Below are positions 36,054-47,178 of a DNA stretch of 64,000 nt, piece after piece. The position numbers and the translations under genes are program-made. Under the pieces are notes generated by a model. It had not been told where the DNA came from and did no database searches. It saw only the letters and a program-made list of their open reading frames with translations. This stretch comes from Candidatus Pantoea soli (GTDB lineage: Bacteria > Pseudomonadota > Gammaproteobacteria > Enterobacterales > Enterobacteriaceae): positions 310,001 to 374,000 of the forward strand of contig NZ_CP032702.1 of assembly GCF_007833795.1 (NCBI RefSeq). The letters run 5' to 3'. Every line of letters starts with the position of its first letter. The stretch's first letter is position 1.

Positions 36054-37703
36054 ATGGAAATCTTCTTTACTATTCTCATTATGACGCTGGTGGTCTCGCT
36101 CTCCGGCGTTGCGGCGCGCATTCTGCCGTTCCAGATTCCGCTGCCGCTGGTCCAGATTGCGGCGGGGGCCCTGCTCGCGTGGCCCACATTCGGCCTGCAC
36201 GTCGATTTTGATCCCGAACTGTTCCTGGTGCTGTTTATTCCGCCGCTGCTGTTTGCGGACGGCTGGAAAACCCCGATCAATGAGTTCCTCAGCCATGGAC
36301 GGGAGATCCTCGGCCTGGCGCTGGTGCTGGTGCTGATTACCGTTGTGGGTATCGGCTACCTGATTTACTGGCTGGTGCCGGGCATTCCGCTGATTCCGGC
36401 CTTTGCGCTGGCGGCCGTGCTGTCGCCTACCGATGCGGTGGCGCTCTCCGGTATTGTCGGAGAAGGGCGCATCCCGAAAAAAATCATGTCGATACTGCAG
36501 GGCGAAGCGCTGATGAATGACGCCTCGGGCCTGGTGTCACTGAAGTTTGCCGTTGCGGTTGCAATGGGCACCATGGTGTTTACCTGGGGCGGGGCCAGCG
36601 TCGAATTCCTGAAAGTCGCGATCGGCGGCCTGGCAGCAGGGGTGGCGGTGTGCTGGCTGTATGGCCGTTCACTGCGTCTGCTGAGCCGCTGGAGCGGTGA
36701 CGATCCGGCCACGCAAACCGTGCTGCTGCTGCTGCTGCCGTTCGCCTCTTACCTGATCGCCGAACATCTGGGCGTCTCCGGCATTCTGGCCGCGGTTGCC
36801 GCCGGCATGACCATCACCCGCTCCGGCATTATCCGCCGCGCGCCGCTGGCCATGCGCCTGCGTGCCAACAGCGTATGGCAGATGCTGGAGTTTGTGTTCA
36901 ACGGCATGGTATTCCTGATGCTGGGCCTGCAGTTGCCGGAAATCCTCTCGACCTCGATTGCCCAGGCCAACGCCGATCCTAATGTCGATCTGTGGATGCT
37001 GTTCGCCGATGTCGCGCTGGTCTACGTTGCGCTGATGATCGTGCGCTTTGGCTGGCTGTGGATCATGAAACGCCTCAGCCTGCGCCTGCTGAAGAAGAAG
37101 CCGCTGGAGTTCTCCAGCTACTCGCTGCGTGAACTGCTGATTGCCTCCTTCGCCGGCGTGCGTGGGGCGATTACGCTGGCCGGTGTGCTGTCGATTCCCC
37201 TGTTCCTCAGCAGCGGTGAGCCCTTCCCGGCGCGCTACGAACTGGTGTTTATTGCGACCGGTGTGATTCTGTTCTCGCTGTTTGTGGGGGTGATTCTGCT
37301 GCCGATTCTGCTGCGCGGTATGGAAAGCCATGACAAAGCGGGCCACCGGCTGGAGATCCAGAACGCCCGGGCGGCAATGGCGGGTGTCGCGATCGAAAGC
37401 CTGCACAAGATGGAGCAGCGGCTGGAAAATGACACCGAAGAGAATATCGATCCGGAGCTGCTGAAAGAAGTCAGCCTGCGCGTGATTGGCAATCTGCGTC
37501 GCCGGGTCGACGGGAAAGATGACGTGGAGCAGGCGCTGTTTGCAGAAAATCTTGAGCGGCGCTTCCGTCTGACCGCGCTGCGCGCCGAGCGTGCCGAGGT
37601 TTATCATCTGCGCGCCACGCAGGAGATTTCCAACGAAACCATGCAAAAACTGCTGCGCGATCTCGATCTGCTGGAAGCACTGCTGATCGAAAAAGAGGCC
37701 TAG
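36054..37703 (+). CDS. yjcE: Na+/H+ antiporter of the CPA1 family, YjcE
   Basis: A 549-residue monovalent cation/proton antiporter. About twelve helices fill residues 1-420; ion-site segments AAVLSPTDAVALSGIVGEGRIPKK and QGEALMNDASGLVSLKFAVAVAMG, and later FAGVRGAITLAGVLSIP, are intact. A cytosolic tail (about 430-549) rich in charged helices follows. It aligns with E. coli YjcE from the identical MEIFFTILIMTLVVSLSGV start to the C-terminal DLDLLEALLIEKE. ATG 36054 follows AAGGAAAGC. It is in the E. coli order after ghxP. Confidence 0.93.
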   Translation: MEIFFTILIMTLVVSLSGVAARILPFQIPLPLVQIAAGALLAWPTFGLHVDFDPELFLVLFIPPLLFADGWKTPINEFLSHGREILGLALVLVLITVVGIGYLIYWLVPGIPLIPAFALAAVLSPTDAVALSGIVGEGRIPKKIMSILQGEALMNDASGLVSLKFAVAVAMGTMVFTWGGASVEFLKVAIGGLAAGVAVCWLYGRSLRLLSRWSGDDPATQTVLLLLLPFASYLIAEHLGVSGILAAVAAGMTITRSGIIRRAPLAMRLRANSVWQMLEFVFNGMVFLMLGLQLPEILSTSIAQANADPNVDLWMLFADVALVYVALMIVRFGWLWIMKRLSLRLLKKKPLEFSSYSLRELLIASFAGVRGAITLAGVLSIPLFLSSGEPFPARYELVFIATGVILFSLFVGVILLPILLRGMESHDKAGHRLEIQNARAAMAGVAIESLHKMEQRLENDTEENIDPELLKEVSLRVIGNLRRRVDGKDDVEQALFAENLERRFRLTALRAERAEVYHLRATQEISNETMQKLLRDLDLLEALLIEKEA

Positions 37704-37722
37704 TCGCAAGCGCGGCGCGGCA

Positions 37723-37762
37723 GCAGCGGCGGGCGTGGCATATCAGCGATGCCCGCCGCTGC
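37723..37762. terminator. Hairpin between convergent yjcE and lysR-type genes
   Basis: GCAGCGGCGGGC (37723-37734) and GCCCGCCGCTGC (37751-37762) are perfect 12-base arms around 16 bases. It lies between two convergent stops and probably acts as a shared terminator; the flanking T/A runs are short. Confidence 0.5.
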
Positions 37763-37785
37763 TTATTCCGCCGTCGCCCTCCCGT

Positions 37786-38673
37786 TTAGCGCGGCTCCGG
37801 CCAGTATTCCCGGCAGCAGGCAATCCACGCCCTGGCGCTGCGCGACAGATAGTGGCCTTCGCGCCAGATCAGGCCCAGCCGCCACTGCAACGCTGATTCC
37901 AGCGGCAGCCAGTACAGCGACTGCTGATCGAGCCGCTGGCAGATCGGCTCCGGCAGGATCGCCAGCCCCATGTCGGCCTGAACCATCGCCGCCAGAAAAT
38001 CCCACTGTGCGCTGCGCACCGCGATATCCGGCACCAGTCCCTGACGCTGAAACGCCTTCATCAGCTGCCGGTTCAGCGAAAACGCCTCATTGAGAATCAG
38101 CAGCGGATGCTGCGCCAGCGCTTCCAGCGTCAGACTGCGGCGTGCCAGCCACTGTGGCTGACGTGGCACCAGCACGCAGAGCGGGTGGCGCATCAGTTCC
38201 AGCGTGTCCAGCGGCACATCCGGCTCAAGCGGCAGGGCGGTAATGGCAATATCCAGTTCGCCATTGAGTACCGCCTGCTGCACCGTCAGCCCGCCAAACT
38301 CCGCAATATTTAACTGCACACCCGGGTAGCGCCGGCGAAACGCGGAGATTGGCCCGGTGATCTGCATACCGACCATGGGCGGAATGCCCAGCCGCAGCTC
38401 ACCGGTTTTCAACTGGGTAATGTCACTGAGCTGCGTTTCCAGCTGCTGAAACTCCTGCAAAATCGCCAGCCCGCGCTGATACACCGCCTGGCCGCTGTCG
38501 GTCAGATGCAGCCTGCGCCCTTCACGCAATAACAGTGAACAGCCAAGCTCCGCCTCCAGCTGACGCACCATTTTGCTGATGGTAGGCTGCGTCACGCAGA
38601 GCTTTTCGGCCGCCCGGGTAAAACTCTGCTGCCGCACCACCTCGGTAAAATAACGCAGGGCACGAACGTCCAT
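37786..38673 (-). CDS. LysR-family regulator, CidR-like
   Basis: A 295-residue regulator: helix-turn-helix at residues 1-60 (MDVRALRYFTEVVRQQSFTRAAEKL, TQPTISKMVRQLE) and a periplasmic-binding-type effector domain from about 90 on. ATG 38671-38673 has AGGAA about 5 bases upstream; the open frame extends further but into the divergent promoter. It is divergent from a cidA/lrgA-cidB/lrgB pair with 102 bases between starts, the arrangement of CidR regulators of the Bacillus ywbI-ywbHG type. It is likely the activator of that operon, perhaps sensing acetate or pyruvate-derived signals. Confidence 0.86.
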   Translation of the reverse strand: MDVRALRYFTEVVRQQSFTRAAEKLCVTQPTISKMVRQLEAELGCSLLLREGRRLHLTDSGQAVYQRGLAILQEFQQLETQLSDITQLKTGELRLGIPPMVGMQITGPISAFRRRYPGVQLNIAEFGGLTVQQAVLNGELDIAITALPLEPDVPLDTLELMRHPLCVLVPRQPQWLARRSLTLEALAQHPLLILNEAFSLNRQLMKAFQRQGLVPDIAVRSAQWDFLAAMVQADMGLAILPEPICQRLDQQSLYWLPLESALQWRLGLIWREGHYLSRSARAWIACCREYWPEPR

Positions 38674-38696
38674 AACTATTCCTTTCTGGCATGATT

Positions 38697-38713
38697 TGAA
38701 TAATTTTAATTCA
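38697..38713. promoter_or_regulatory. LysR-type palindrome in the regulator/cidA promoter region
   Basis: TGAAT-AATTTTA-ATTCA is a perfect interrupted palindrome of the length used by LysR-type regulators. It lies 24 bases before the regulator start and 63 before cidA, suiting autorepression and activation of the divergent operon. Confidence 0.5.
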
Positions 38714-38775
38714 TTTCTTTCACGCTTTGCGGCGGATTTATACTGACGTCCTGATTTCAGTAAGGGAGATATTAC

Positions 38776-39201
38776 ATGGCGCTTGTCGTCAGGGCGCACG
38801 CAACGCAGCTGTTCCGGCGCGTCTGCGTGCCGTTGCAGCTGCTGTTGTACATCGGCCTGTTTATCGCCAGCGACCGGCTGGTGAGCTGGCTGCATCTGCC
38901 GCTGCCGGCTAACGTAGTGGGCATGGTGCTGCTGCTGGCGCTCATCGTGACGCGCATTGTGCCGCTGCGCTGGGTGAAAGCCGGTGCCAGCTGGCTGCTG
39001 GCGGAGATGCTGCTGTTTTTTATTCCGGCCGTGGTCGCCGTGGTCAACTACAGCGATTTGCTGCGCAGCGAAGGCTGGCGCATCTGCCTGGTGATTGCCC
39101 TCAGCACGCTGCTGGTGCTGGCCGCCACGTCGCTGGTGGTGGATCGCCTCTACCGTTATGAACTGGCACGCGCCGCGCGCAGGCAGTTAACCCATGACTG
39201 A
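38776..39201 (+). CDS. CidA/LrgA family holin-like membrane protein
   Basis: A 141-residue protein with four hydrophobic helices of the CidA/LrgA family, described as holin-like and lately as part of pyruvate/small-molecule transport in some species. The family block LPLPANVVGMVLLLALIV and the following VKAGASWLLAEMLLFFIPAVVAVVNY are clear. The start has GGGAG 9 bases upstream. Its stop overlaps the next gene by 8 bases, so the pair is coupled. A divergent LysR gene probably controls it. Inserted between yjcE and actP relative to E. coli. Confidence 0.85.
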   Translation: MALVVRAHATQLFRRVCVPLQLLLYIGLFIASDRLVSWLHLPLPANVVGMVLLLALIVTRIVPLRWVKAGASWLLAEMLLFFIPAVVAVVNYSDLLRSEGWRICLVIALSTLLVLAATSLVVDRLYRYELARAARRQLTHD

Positions 39202-39889
39202 TTTTGTTATCAGCCTGCTGTGTCTGGCGATCACGCTGCTGGTTTACTTCCTGAATAAACGCCTGTACCGGCGCTGGCGCACGCTGTTGCTGATGCCGCT
39301 GGTGATGACGCCGCTGGTGCTGGTGGCGCTGCTGCTCGTTACCCGTGTCAGCTGGCAGGATTATATTGCCGGGAGTCACTGGCTGATCTGGCTGCTCGGC
39401 CCGGCGACGCTGGCTTTTGCCGTGCCGGTCTATGAAAACCTGGCGCTAATCAGACGCCACTGGCTGTCACTCAGTGCTGGCGTACTTACCGCAACCTGCG
39501 TGGCGGTGTGCAGCTCGGTCTGGCTGGCCCGCCTGCTGACGCTGCCGGAAAGCATCCAGCGCAGCCTGGCGGTGCGGTCCATTACCACACCGTTTGCGCT
39601 GGCGGCGGCACAGCCGATGGGCGGTCAGCCTGATTTGGTTGCGCTGTTTGTGGTGATCACCGGCGTATTTGGGATGGCGGTCGGTGACGCGCTGTTTCTG
39701 CGCATTGCCATTAAACAGGGAGTCGCTAAAGGTGCCGGACTGGGTGCGGCTTCGCACGGGGCCGGTACAGCGCGCGCCTATCAGCTGGGCCAGCAGGAAG
39801 GCGTAGTTTCCAGCCTGGTGATGATGCTTTCCGGCGTGGTCACAGTGATCCTTGCCCCGCTGCTCAGCCATCTGCTCTGGACGGCCTGA
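39194..39889 (+). CDS. CidB/LrgB family membrane protein
   Basis: A 231-residue membrane protein of the LrgB/CidB (YohK) family with six to seven helices. Family blocks GPATLAFAVPVYENLALIRRH, RSITTPFALAAAQPMGG and GASHGAGTARAYQLG-like AASHGAGTARAYQLGQQEG are intact. It overlaps cidA by 8 bases (ATGACTGA). Together with the CidA-like partner it forms the usual two-component membrane system; E. coli has the paralogous yohJK elsewhere. Confidence 0.87.
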   Translation: MTDFVISLLCLAITLLVYFLNKRLYRRWRTLLLMPLVMTPLVLVALLLVTRVSWQDYIAGSHWLIWLLGPATLAFAVPVYENLALIRRHWLSLSAGVLTATCVAVCSSVWLARLLTLPESIQRSLAVRSITTPFALAAAQPMGGQPDLVALFVVITGVFGMAVGDALFLRIAIKQGVAKGAGLGAASHGAGTARAYQLGQQEGVVSSLVMMLSGVVTVILAPLLSHLLWTA

Positions 39890-39999
39890 TCGCGCCGTCC
39901 ACCCTGTTTTACGTAAATGTTTCCAAAAAAAGTTGTGTCCCGCCGCTGTGCTGTTTACCCTTTGCGCCGAATTGATGGTCCTTCATGGAGTGGATTAGT

Positions 40000-40545
40000 A
40001 TGTTTAAGCAACTTGTTACCGGAAGCGTTTTAGGCCTGGCCCTGCTCAGCAGCGGCGCGCAGGCAATTGAGGGCAGTGTTGACGTGGGTGAGCACAGCAC
40101 CAACCTGAACCTTGGCCTCGGCACCACTTCTCCGGGCCTGTTCCTGAAAGGCAACTGGCTGCGCAGCGATCACGACGGCAGCACCTATGGTGTGGGTCTG
40201 GGTTACAACATTGATGTGGGCGATCTGCGCGTGGCACCGACCGCGAAAGCGCTGTTTACCCATCCGGAAGATGGCCGTGACGGCTTTACGATGGCGGTGG
40301 GCGCGGGCGCGCAGTACACCTTTAACAGCATGTGGGGCCTGTACGGTGAATATTACTATGCACCGGAAGCGTTTTCTGATCGCCTCGACAGCTACCAGGA
40401 AGCCGCTGGCGGCCTGAGCTTCACGCCGGTTTCTCTGCTGAACCTGCGCGTCGGTTATCAGTACATTGAGCTGAATAACAAAGGCAGCCGTAAAGATAAC
40501 GTGCTGGTAGATGGTCCGTACGTCGGTGCATCACTGCGTTTCTGA
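40000..40545 (+). CDS. YfaZ-family outer membrane protein
   Basis: A 181-residue protein with a Sec signal peptide (MFKQLVTGSVLGLALLSSGAQA, cleavage after residue 22) and then short amphipathic strands ending in VGASLRF with a terminal Phe, the mark of a beta barrel. Sequence pattern and length fit the YfaZ family, whose function is unknown. ATG 40000 has GGAG 9 bases upstream; the 5 upstream codons are not needed. It is followed by the convergent actP gene. Confidence 0.75.
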   Translation: MFKQLVTGSVLGLALLSSGAQAIEGSVDVGEHSTNLNLGLGTTSPGLFLKGNWLRSDHDGSTYGVGLGYNIDVGDLRVAPTAKALFTHPEDGRDGFTMAVGAGAQYTFNSMWGLYGEYYYAPEAFSDRLDSYQEAAGGLSFTPVSLLNLRVGYQYIELNNKGSRKDNVLVDGPYVGASLRF

Positions 40546-40553
40546 CCGGTCAG

Positions 40554-40578
40554 CCAGGTGCGCACGCCGCGCACCTGG
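40554..40578. terminator. Hairpin between convergent yfaZ-like gene and actP
   Basis: Perfect 10-bp stem CCAGGTGCGC/GCGCACCTGG with loop ACGCC, 9 bases after the yfaZ-like stop and 10 before the actP stop. T-runs on both sides are short (TTATT), so it is a probable, not strong, terminator. Confidence 0.55.
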
Positions 40579-40587
40579 TTATTGCGC

Positions 40588-42240
40588 TTAGTGCGCTTTC
40601 CCCTGTGAAATGCCCACCCCGGTCTGCGAACGGATAAACTGTCCGCGGAACCTTGCCCGCTCCAGCGCACCCTGCGCGGAGTGATCTGTCACTGAGAACA
40701 GCCAGGTCCCGGCAAACGCCACCAGAATTGAGAACAGCGCCGGGTATTCATACGGATAAACCGGCGTGGCGTGCCCAAGCACCTGTACCCAGATTGTCGG
40801 ACCGAGAATCATCAGCACCACTGCCGTCAGCAGACCCAGCCAGCCGCCCACCATCGCACCGCGCGTGGTTAGCTTCGACCAGTACATCGACAGCAGAATG
40901 ATCGGGAAGTTACAGCTGGCCGCAATCGAGAACGCCAGACCGACCATGAACGCAATGTTCTGCTTCTCAAACAGAATCCCCAGCGCAATCGCCACCACGC
41001 CGAGCACCAGCACGGTGATTTTCGACACGCGCAGCTCTTCACGTTCGGTGGCCTGGCCCTTGCGGATGACACTGGCGTACAGGTCATGCGACACCGCCGA
41101 TGCACCGGCCAGCGTCAGGCCCGCCACCACCGCGAGGATCGTCGCGAAGGCCACGGCAGAAATGAAGCCGAGGAACAGGCTGCCGCCAACCGCATTCGCC
41201 AGGTGCACCGCCGCCATATTGGTGCCGCCAATCAGCGCGCCGCTGGCGTCTTTAAACAGCGGATTGGCCCCGACCAGCAGGATCGCGCCGAAGCCGATAA
41301 TGAAGGTGAGGAAATAGAAGTAGCCCATAAAGCCGGTGGCCCAGAACACGCTTTTACGCGCCTCACGCGCATCGGCGACGGTAAAGAAACGCATCAGGAT
41401 ATGCGGCAAGCCGGCCGTGCCGAACATCAGCCCCAGGCCAAGCGACAGCGCAGAAACCGGATCTTTTACCAGCCCGCCAGGCTGCATGATCGCAGCGCCT
41501 TTCGGATGCACCGCCATGGCCTGGGTAAACAGCGTATTGAAGCTGAAACCGGTGGCTTTCATCACCATAATCGCCATAAAGCTGGCACCAAACAGCAGCA
41601 GCACGGCTTTAATGATCTGTACCCAGGTGGTGGCGAGCATGCCGCCAAACAGCACATACAGCACCATCAGAATCCCCACCAGCACCACGGCAATGTGGTA
41701 ATCAAGCCCGAACAGCAGCTGGATCAGTTTGCCTGCGCCCACCATCTGCGCAATCAGATAGAGCGCGACAACCACCAGCGAACCGCAGGCCGAGAGCGTG
41801 CGGATCGGCTTCTGCTGCAGGCGATAGGACGCCACGTCGGCGAAGGTATAGCGTCCAAGGTTACGCAGCCGCTCAGCGATCAGGAACAGAATCATCGGCC
41901 AGCCAACCAGGAAGCCGAGAGAGTAAATCAGGCCATCGTAACCCGAGGTGTATACCAGCGCGGAGATGCCGAGAAACGAGGCGGCGGACATAAAGTCGCC
42001 GGCCATCGCCAGCCCGTTCTGAAAACCGGTAATGTTGCCGCCCGCCGTGTAGTAATCGCTGCGGGAACGGGTGCGCTTCGAGGCCCAGTACGTAATGCCC
42101 AGCGTCGCGGCGACAAACACCACAAACATCAGGATCGCTTCGTAATTGGTGGCCTGTTTCTGTACCGCGCCGGTAATGGCGTCGGCAGCGAAAGCGCCCG
42201 CCGGGGCCAGCGCCAAGAGAGCAGAGAGGAGGCGCTTCAT
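40588..42240 (-). CDS. actP: Acetate/glycolate:cation symporter ActP
   Basis: A 550-residue sodium:solute symporter that scavenges acetate. It starts with a short signal-like segment ([13 protein letters not shown]) as in E. coli ActP, then about thirteen helices; sodium-site segments [27 protein letters not shown] and [17 protein letters not shown] are clear. The start overlaps the yjcH stop by 4 bases (ATGA), so actP is translated together with yjcH behind acs. Confidence 0.96.
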   Translation of the reverse strand: MKRLLSALLALAPAGAFAADAITGAVQKQATNYEAILMFVVFVAATLGITYWASKRTRSRSDYYTAGGNITGFQNGLAMAGDFMSAASFLGISALVYTSGYDGLIYSLGFLVGWPMILFLIAERLRNLGRYTFADVASYRLQQKPIRTLSACGSLVVVALYLIAQMVGAGKLIQLLFGLDYHIAVVLVGILMVLYVLFGGMLATTWVQIIKAVLLLFGASFMAIMVMKATGFSFNTLFTQAMAVHPKGAAIMQPGGLVKDPVSALSLGLGLMFGTAGLPHILMRFFTVADAREARKSVFWATGFMGYFYFLTFIIGFGAILLVGANPLFKDASGALIGGTNMAAVHLANAVGGSLFLGFISAVAFATILAVVAGLTLAGASAVSHDLYASVIRKGQATEREELRVSKITVLVLGVVAIALGILFEKQNIAFMVGLAFSIAASCNFPIILLSMYWSKLTTRGAMVGGWLGLLTAVVLMILGPTIWVQVLGHATPVYPYEYPALFSILVAFAGTWLFSVTDHSAQGALERARFRGQFIRSQTGVGISQGKAH

Positions 42241-42566
42241 GATTTCACCTCGCTGACAATCTGCCGGGTCAGGCGGTCAAACTCACCGTTGGCGCGCCAC
42301 ACGTAAATGCCGGTCAGCACAAAGGAGACCACAATCAGCCCGACGCCAATCGGGATACCGCGCGTCACGCTGGTGCCGGCATGCAGCGGCGTACCGAGCC
42401 AGCCGGGCGCGAACGCGATCAGCAGAATAAAGCCCACGTACAGCACCAGCATAATCAGGCTGAGCAGCAGGGCGAAGGCCTGGCGCTTGTGCACCAGTTC
42501 CTGAAAGCGTGGATTATTTTCGATTTGTTGCCAGACAGCTTCCTGTTGGTTCAGGGCTTCGTTCAT
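42237..42566 (-). CDS. yjcH: Inner-membrane protein YjcH (DUF485)
   Basis: A 109-residue protein with two hydrophobic helices of the DUF485 family, always next to ActP-type transporters and thought to assist them. It matches E. coli Yjc[36 protein letters not shown] and [18 protein letters not shown]. The ATG at 42564-42566 is preceded by GGAG at 8 bases; the codon before it is GTG. It lies between acs and actP in one operon. Confidence 0.94.
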   Translation of the reverse strand: MNEALNQQEAVWQQIENNPRFQELVHKRQAFALLLSLIMLVLYVGFILLIAFAPGWLGTPLHAGTSVTRGIPIGVGLIVVSFVLTGIYVWRANGEFDRLTRQIVSEVKS

Positions 42567-42684
42567 CACAGTTTCTCCAGAGGCAAAGCAGACAGAAATC
42601 TCACAAATGTGTGATTTAACCGGGTAAATCTTCTGGTTATATAGGGTGTGCGATGGTGAAAAGCATACGGCGTAAGGTGGGGGT

Positions 42685-42726
42685 GACGGAGAGCTGCCTG
42701 CCGGGGACAGGCTGATGCTCTCCGTC
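42685..42726 (-). other. Long hairpin in the acs-yjcH intergenic gap
   Basis: GACGGAGAGC (42685-42694) and GCTCTCCGTC (42717-42726) are perfect arms, and inside them GCCTG/CAGGC pair as well, giving about 15 base pairs with a small internal asymmetry. It begins 14 bases past the acs stop. No U-tract follows, so it may protect the acs message or partly separate it from yjcH-actP. Confidence 0.6.
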
Positions 42727-42740
42727 GGGTGAATGCCGGT

Positions 42741-44696
<1,956 letters not shown>

Positions 44697-45274
44697 GGCT
44701 GACCTCCTTGAAGCTGTTAATCATATGTCAATCAAAGGTTAATTGAAGCGCGTGCCGGGGCTTTGTTTCTGTTTTGCAGTCTGGATCACGACCTGGAATT
44801 CAGGCGAAAAACCGCGTTTTTTGCCTGCGTAAACAGGAAAAACCGGCGGGGTAAACCGCCACGGGAACGCCGTATCTGGCCGGTTGCCTGGTTAAATTAG
44901 CAGCAAACGCGCCGCGCAGCATCCAGGCAATATTGAATAGCTATGCGGAAAATTATTGAATTAACACTTTTCATAACAGCGGGTTATGGCTTTCGGGACG
45001 TAACAGCATTTTATGCTGCCGGGCTGTGCAGGATTTAAGCTATCGCCCCGGGGGTTGCATTTACCGCAGTGAAAATGGTACTTATCTCGCCCCTGTTCAG
45101 CAGGTACAACTCAGGCAGCATCATCACGCGGGCACGATATGCCAGCACGGCGGTACCGATGCAGTCTTATATAACCCTCTATTTTACCGGGCTTTTGCTC
45201 ACTTCCCTGTGTGTCATTTCTTCTGCACCTTCGCAGCAGAGCAAAGGGGTTTTTGACTTAGGAAATAAAGCGTT
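44697..45274. other. Regulatory region between divergent acs and gltP
   Basis: 578 bases of promoter region, A/T-richer than the genes. I could not find a complete CRP site; the segment GCAGTCTGGATCACG (44776-44790) has only one good half. Open frames here (for example 45026-45256) lack ribosome sites and family resemblance. No RNA gene was recognised. Confidence 0.5.
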
Positions 45275-46576
45275 ATGAAAGGTTTTAAACTCACCCTGGC
45301 CTGGCAGATTTTGATTGCCCTGATTCTCGGCATTGTTGTCGGAACCGTGCTGCATAATCAGCCAGACAATCGTGAATGGTTAATCACTAACATTCTTACC
45401 CCGGCAGGCGATATCTTCATTCATCTGATCAAGATGATTGTGGTGCCGATTGTTATTTCCTCACTGATTGTCGGCATTGCAGGCGTCGGGGATGCGAAAA
45501 AGCTGGGTCGGATTGGTGTGAAAACCATTATCTATTTTGAAGTGATCACCACCATTGCCATTGTGGTCGGCATCACGCTGGCCAACGTATTCCAACCCGG
45601 CAGCGGCATTGATATGTCAACGCTGGCAACGGTGGACATCTCTAAATACGAAGCCACAACGGAAGCTGTGCAGGGGGCGCCACATGGTCTGGTGACCACC
45701 ATTCTGTCGCTGATTCCGCAGAATATCTTCGCCTCGCTGGTGAAGGGAGACATGCTGCCGATTATCTTTTTCTCGGTGCTGTTTGGCATGGGGCTGTCGG
45801 CGCTGCCGTCTGAGCACCGCGATCCACTGGTCACGGTATTCCGTTCCATTTCCGAAACCATGTTTAAAGTGACGCACATGATCATGCGTTATGCACCGGT
45901 AGGGGTGTTTGCGCTAATCGCCGTCACCATCGCTAACTTCGGTTTTGCCTCGCTTTACCCGCTGGCGAAGCTGGTACTGCTGGTATATGCGGCCATTCTG
46001 TTCTTTGCGTTTGTGGTACTGGGCGCGGTGGCGCGCTTCTGCAAGCTGCGCATCACTACGCTGATGCGTATTCTGAAAGATGAGCTGATTCTGGCGTACT
46101 CGACCTCCAGCTCAGAGACCGTACTGCCACGTATTATGCAGAAGATGGAAGCCTACGGTGCGCCAAAAGCCATTACCAGCTTTGTGGTGCCAACCGGCTA
46201 CTCCTTCAATCTGGATGGCTCCACGCTGTATCAGAGTATTGCGGCGATCTTTATTGCGCAGCTGTACGGTATCGATCTGTCGCTGACGGATGAAATCATT
46301 CTGGTACTGACGCTGATGGTGACGTCGAAAGGGATTGCCGGCGTGCCGGGCGTGTCTTTCGTGGTGCTGCTGGCCACCCTGGGCAGCGTGGGCATTCCGC
46401 TGGAAGGCCTGGCCTTTATTGCCGGTGTCGACCGCATCATGGATATGGCGCGTACCGCACTGAACGTCATTGGTAACGCGCTGGCGGTACTGGTGATCTC
46501 GCGCTGGGAAAACCAGTTTGATGCCCGCCAGGCGGAAGCCTACGAGCTGCAGCTGCGCGCGCAAAACGCCGGATAA
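45275..46576 (+). CDS. gltP: Proton/glutamate-aspartate symporter GltP
   Basis: A 433-residue member of the dicarboxylate/amino acid:cation symporter family (DAACS) that takes up glutamate and aspartate with protons. Family landmarks are intact: the serine-rich re-entrant loop AYSTSSSETVLPRIM, VPTGYSFNLDGSTLYQS, GIAGVPGVSFVVLLATL and AGVDRIMDMARTALNVIGNALA. It aligns with E. coli GltP (437 residues). The position next to acs is as in E. coli. Confidence 0.95.
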   Translation: MKGFKLTLAWQILIALILGIVVGTVLHNQPDNREWLITNILTPAGDIFIHLIKMIVVPIVISSLIVGIAGVGDAKKLGRIGVKTIIYFEVITTIAIVVGITLANVFQPGSGIDMSTLATVDISKYEATTEAVQGAPHGLVTTILSLIPQNIFASLVKGDMLPIIFFSVLFGMGLSALPSEHRDPLVTVFRSISETMFKVTHMIMRYAPVGVFALIAVTIANFGFASLYPLAKLVLLVYAAILFFAFVVLGAVARFCKLRITTLMRILKDELILAYSTSSSETVLPRIMQKMEAYGAPKAITSFVVPTGYSFNLDGSTLYQSIAAIFIAQLYGIDLSLTDEIILVLTLMVTSKGIAGVPGVSFVVLLATLGSVGIPLEGLAFIAGVDRIMDMARTALNVIGNALAVLVISRWENQFDARQAEAYELQLRAQNAG

Positions 46577-46610
46577 CCGTTCCCGCTCACTCCGCGTCAT
46601 CACCGCAGTA

Positions 46611-46635
46611 AACCCGCCAGCCGGCGGGTTTTTTT
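46611..46635 (+). terminator. Rho-independent terminator of gltP
   Basis: AACCCGCC (46611-46618) pairs with GGCGGGTT (46623-46630) across AGCC, followed by a T-run to 46635. This marks the right end of E. coli-like gene order in the window. Confidence 0.92.
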
Positions 46636-46707
46636 ATCTGCGGACAGGTCTGGCATGGAGAGGTTTTGTCTGGCGGCTTTTATTGGCGGATATTGCACAG
46701 GATTGCG

Positions 46708-47178
46708 TCAGAATGCAGGATTGAAACCTTTGTTCTCCGTCGTTTCGCTTTCCACTGAGGGTTTAACCACAACAGACACAATGAGCGTGGCGGGGTCTTT
46801 AAACGTGGCTACCGACAGCGATACTTCCGGCGCTGCGCTTGTCCAGCATGTGGCCTGGATATCACAGAGCGCTGATTTTTTATATCCCTGCTTCTCAAGG
46901 TAAGCCTCGATCTGGCTTTTATCGGTTGAACCCTGAAATTGCAGTTCGTATATCCGCTCGCCGGGCCCTCCAACGTTGGTATAACGGAATGTATAATCGT
47001 TCGTGATGCGCGGCAGGTTTTTCAGGATTTCCGGCGTATAAAACGCGTACGCCCGCTTATCCTTCTCTGTATATCTGGCGCTTTCTGCGAAGTTCATTGT
47101 GGCATAAGGCCAAACCCCGATTAAACCGGCAGCCAGCAGCGTTGATGCGATTAAGAATAATTTGTACCGCGTCTTCAC
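46708..47178 (-). CDS. Unrecognised membrane-anchored protein, partner of the upstream gene
   Basis: A 156-residue protein I do not recognise. One hydrophobic segment at residues 8-26 (LFLIASTLLAAGLIGVWPY) is followed by a polar body with two Cys (ALCDIQATCW, about residues 104-111) that could form a disulfide, so the body is probably periplasmic. The start overlaps the stop of the upstream gene by 4 bases (ATGA), so the two are co-expressed. Codon use looks less G/C-rich than neighbours. An immunity-like or accessory role is possible but only inferred. Confidence 0.7.
   Translation of the reverse strand: MKTRYKLFLIASTLLAAGLIGVWPYATMNFAESARYTEKDKRAYAFYTPEILKNLPRITNDYTFRYTNVGGPGERIYELQFQGSTDKSQIEAYLEKQGYKKSALCDIQATCWTSAAPEVSLSVATFKDPATLIVSVVVKPSVESETTENKGFNPAF

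Noticed and set aside
41086..42306. 406-codon open frame opposite actP
   Set aside because: It is wholly antisense to actP and yjcH, has a composition rich in His, Arg and Gln typical of shadows of hydrophobic genes, and no ribosome site or family pattern.
42601..42614. TCACA-AATG-TGTGA repeat upstream of yjcH as a CRP site
   Set aside because: The half-sites are in the reverse order (TCACA before TGTGA) and the spacer is 4, so it is not a CRP site.
45026..45256. 76-codon open frame between acs and gltP
   Set aside because: No ribosome site, odd composition, overlaps the expected promoter region.
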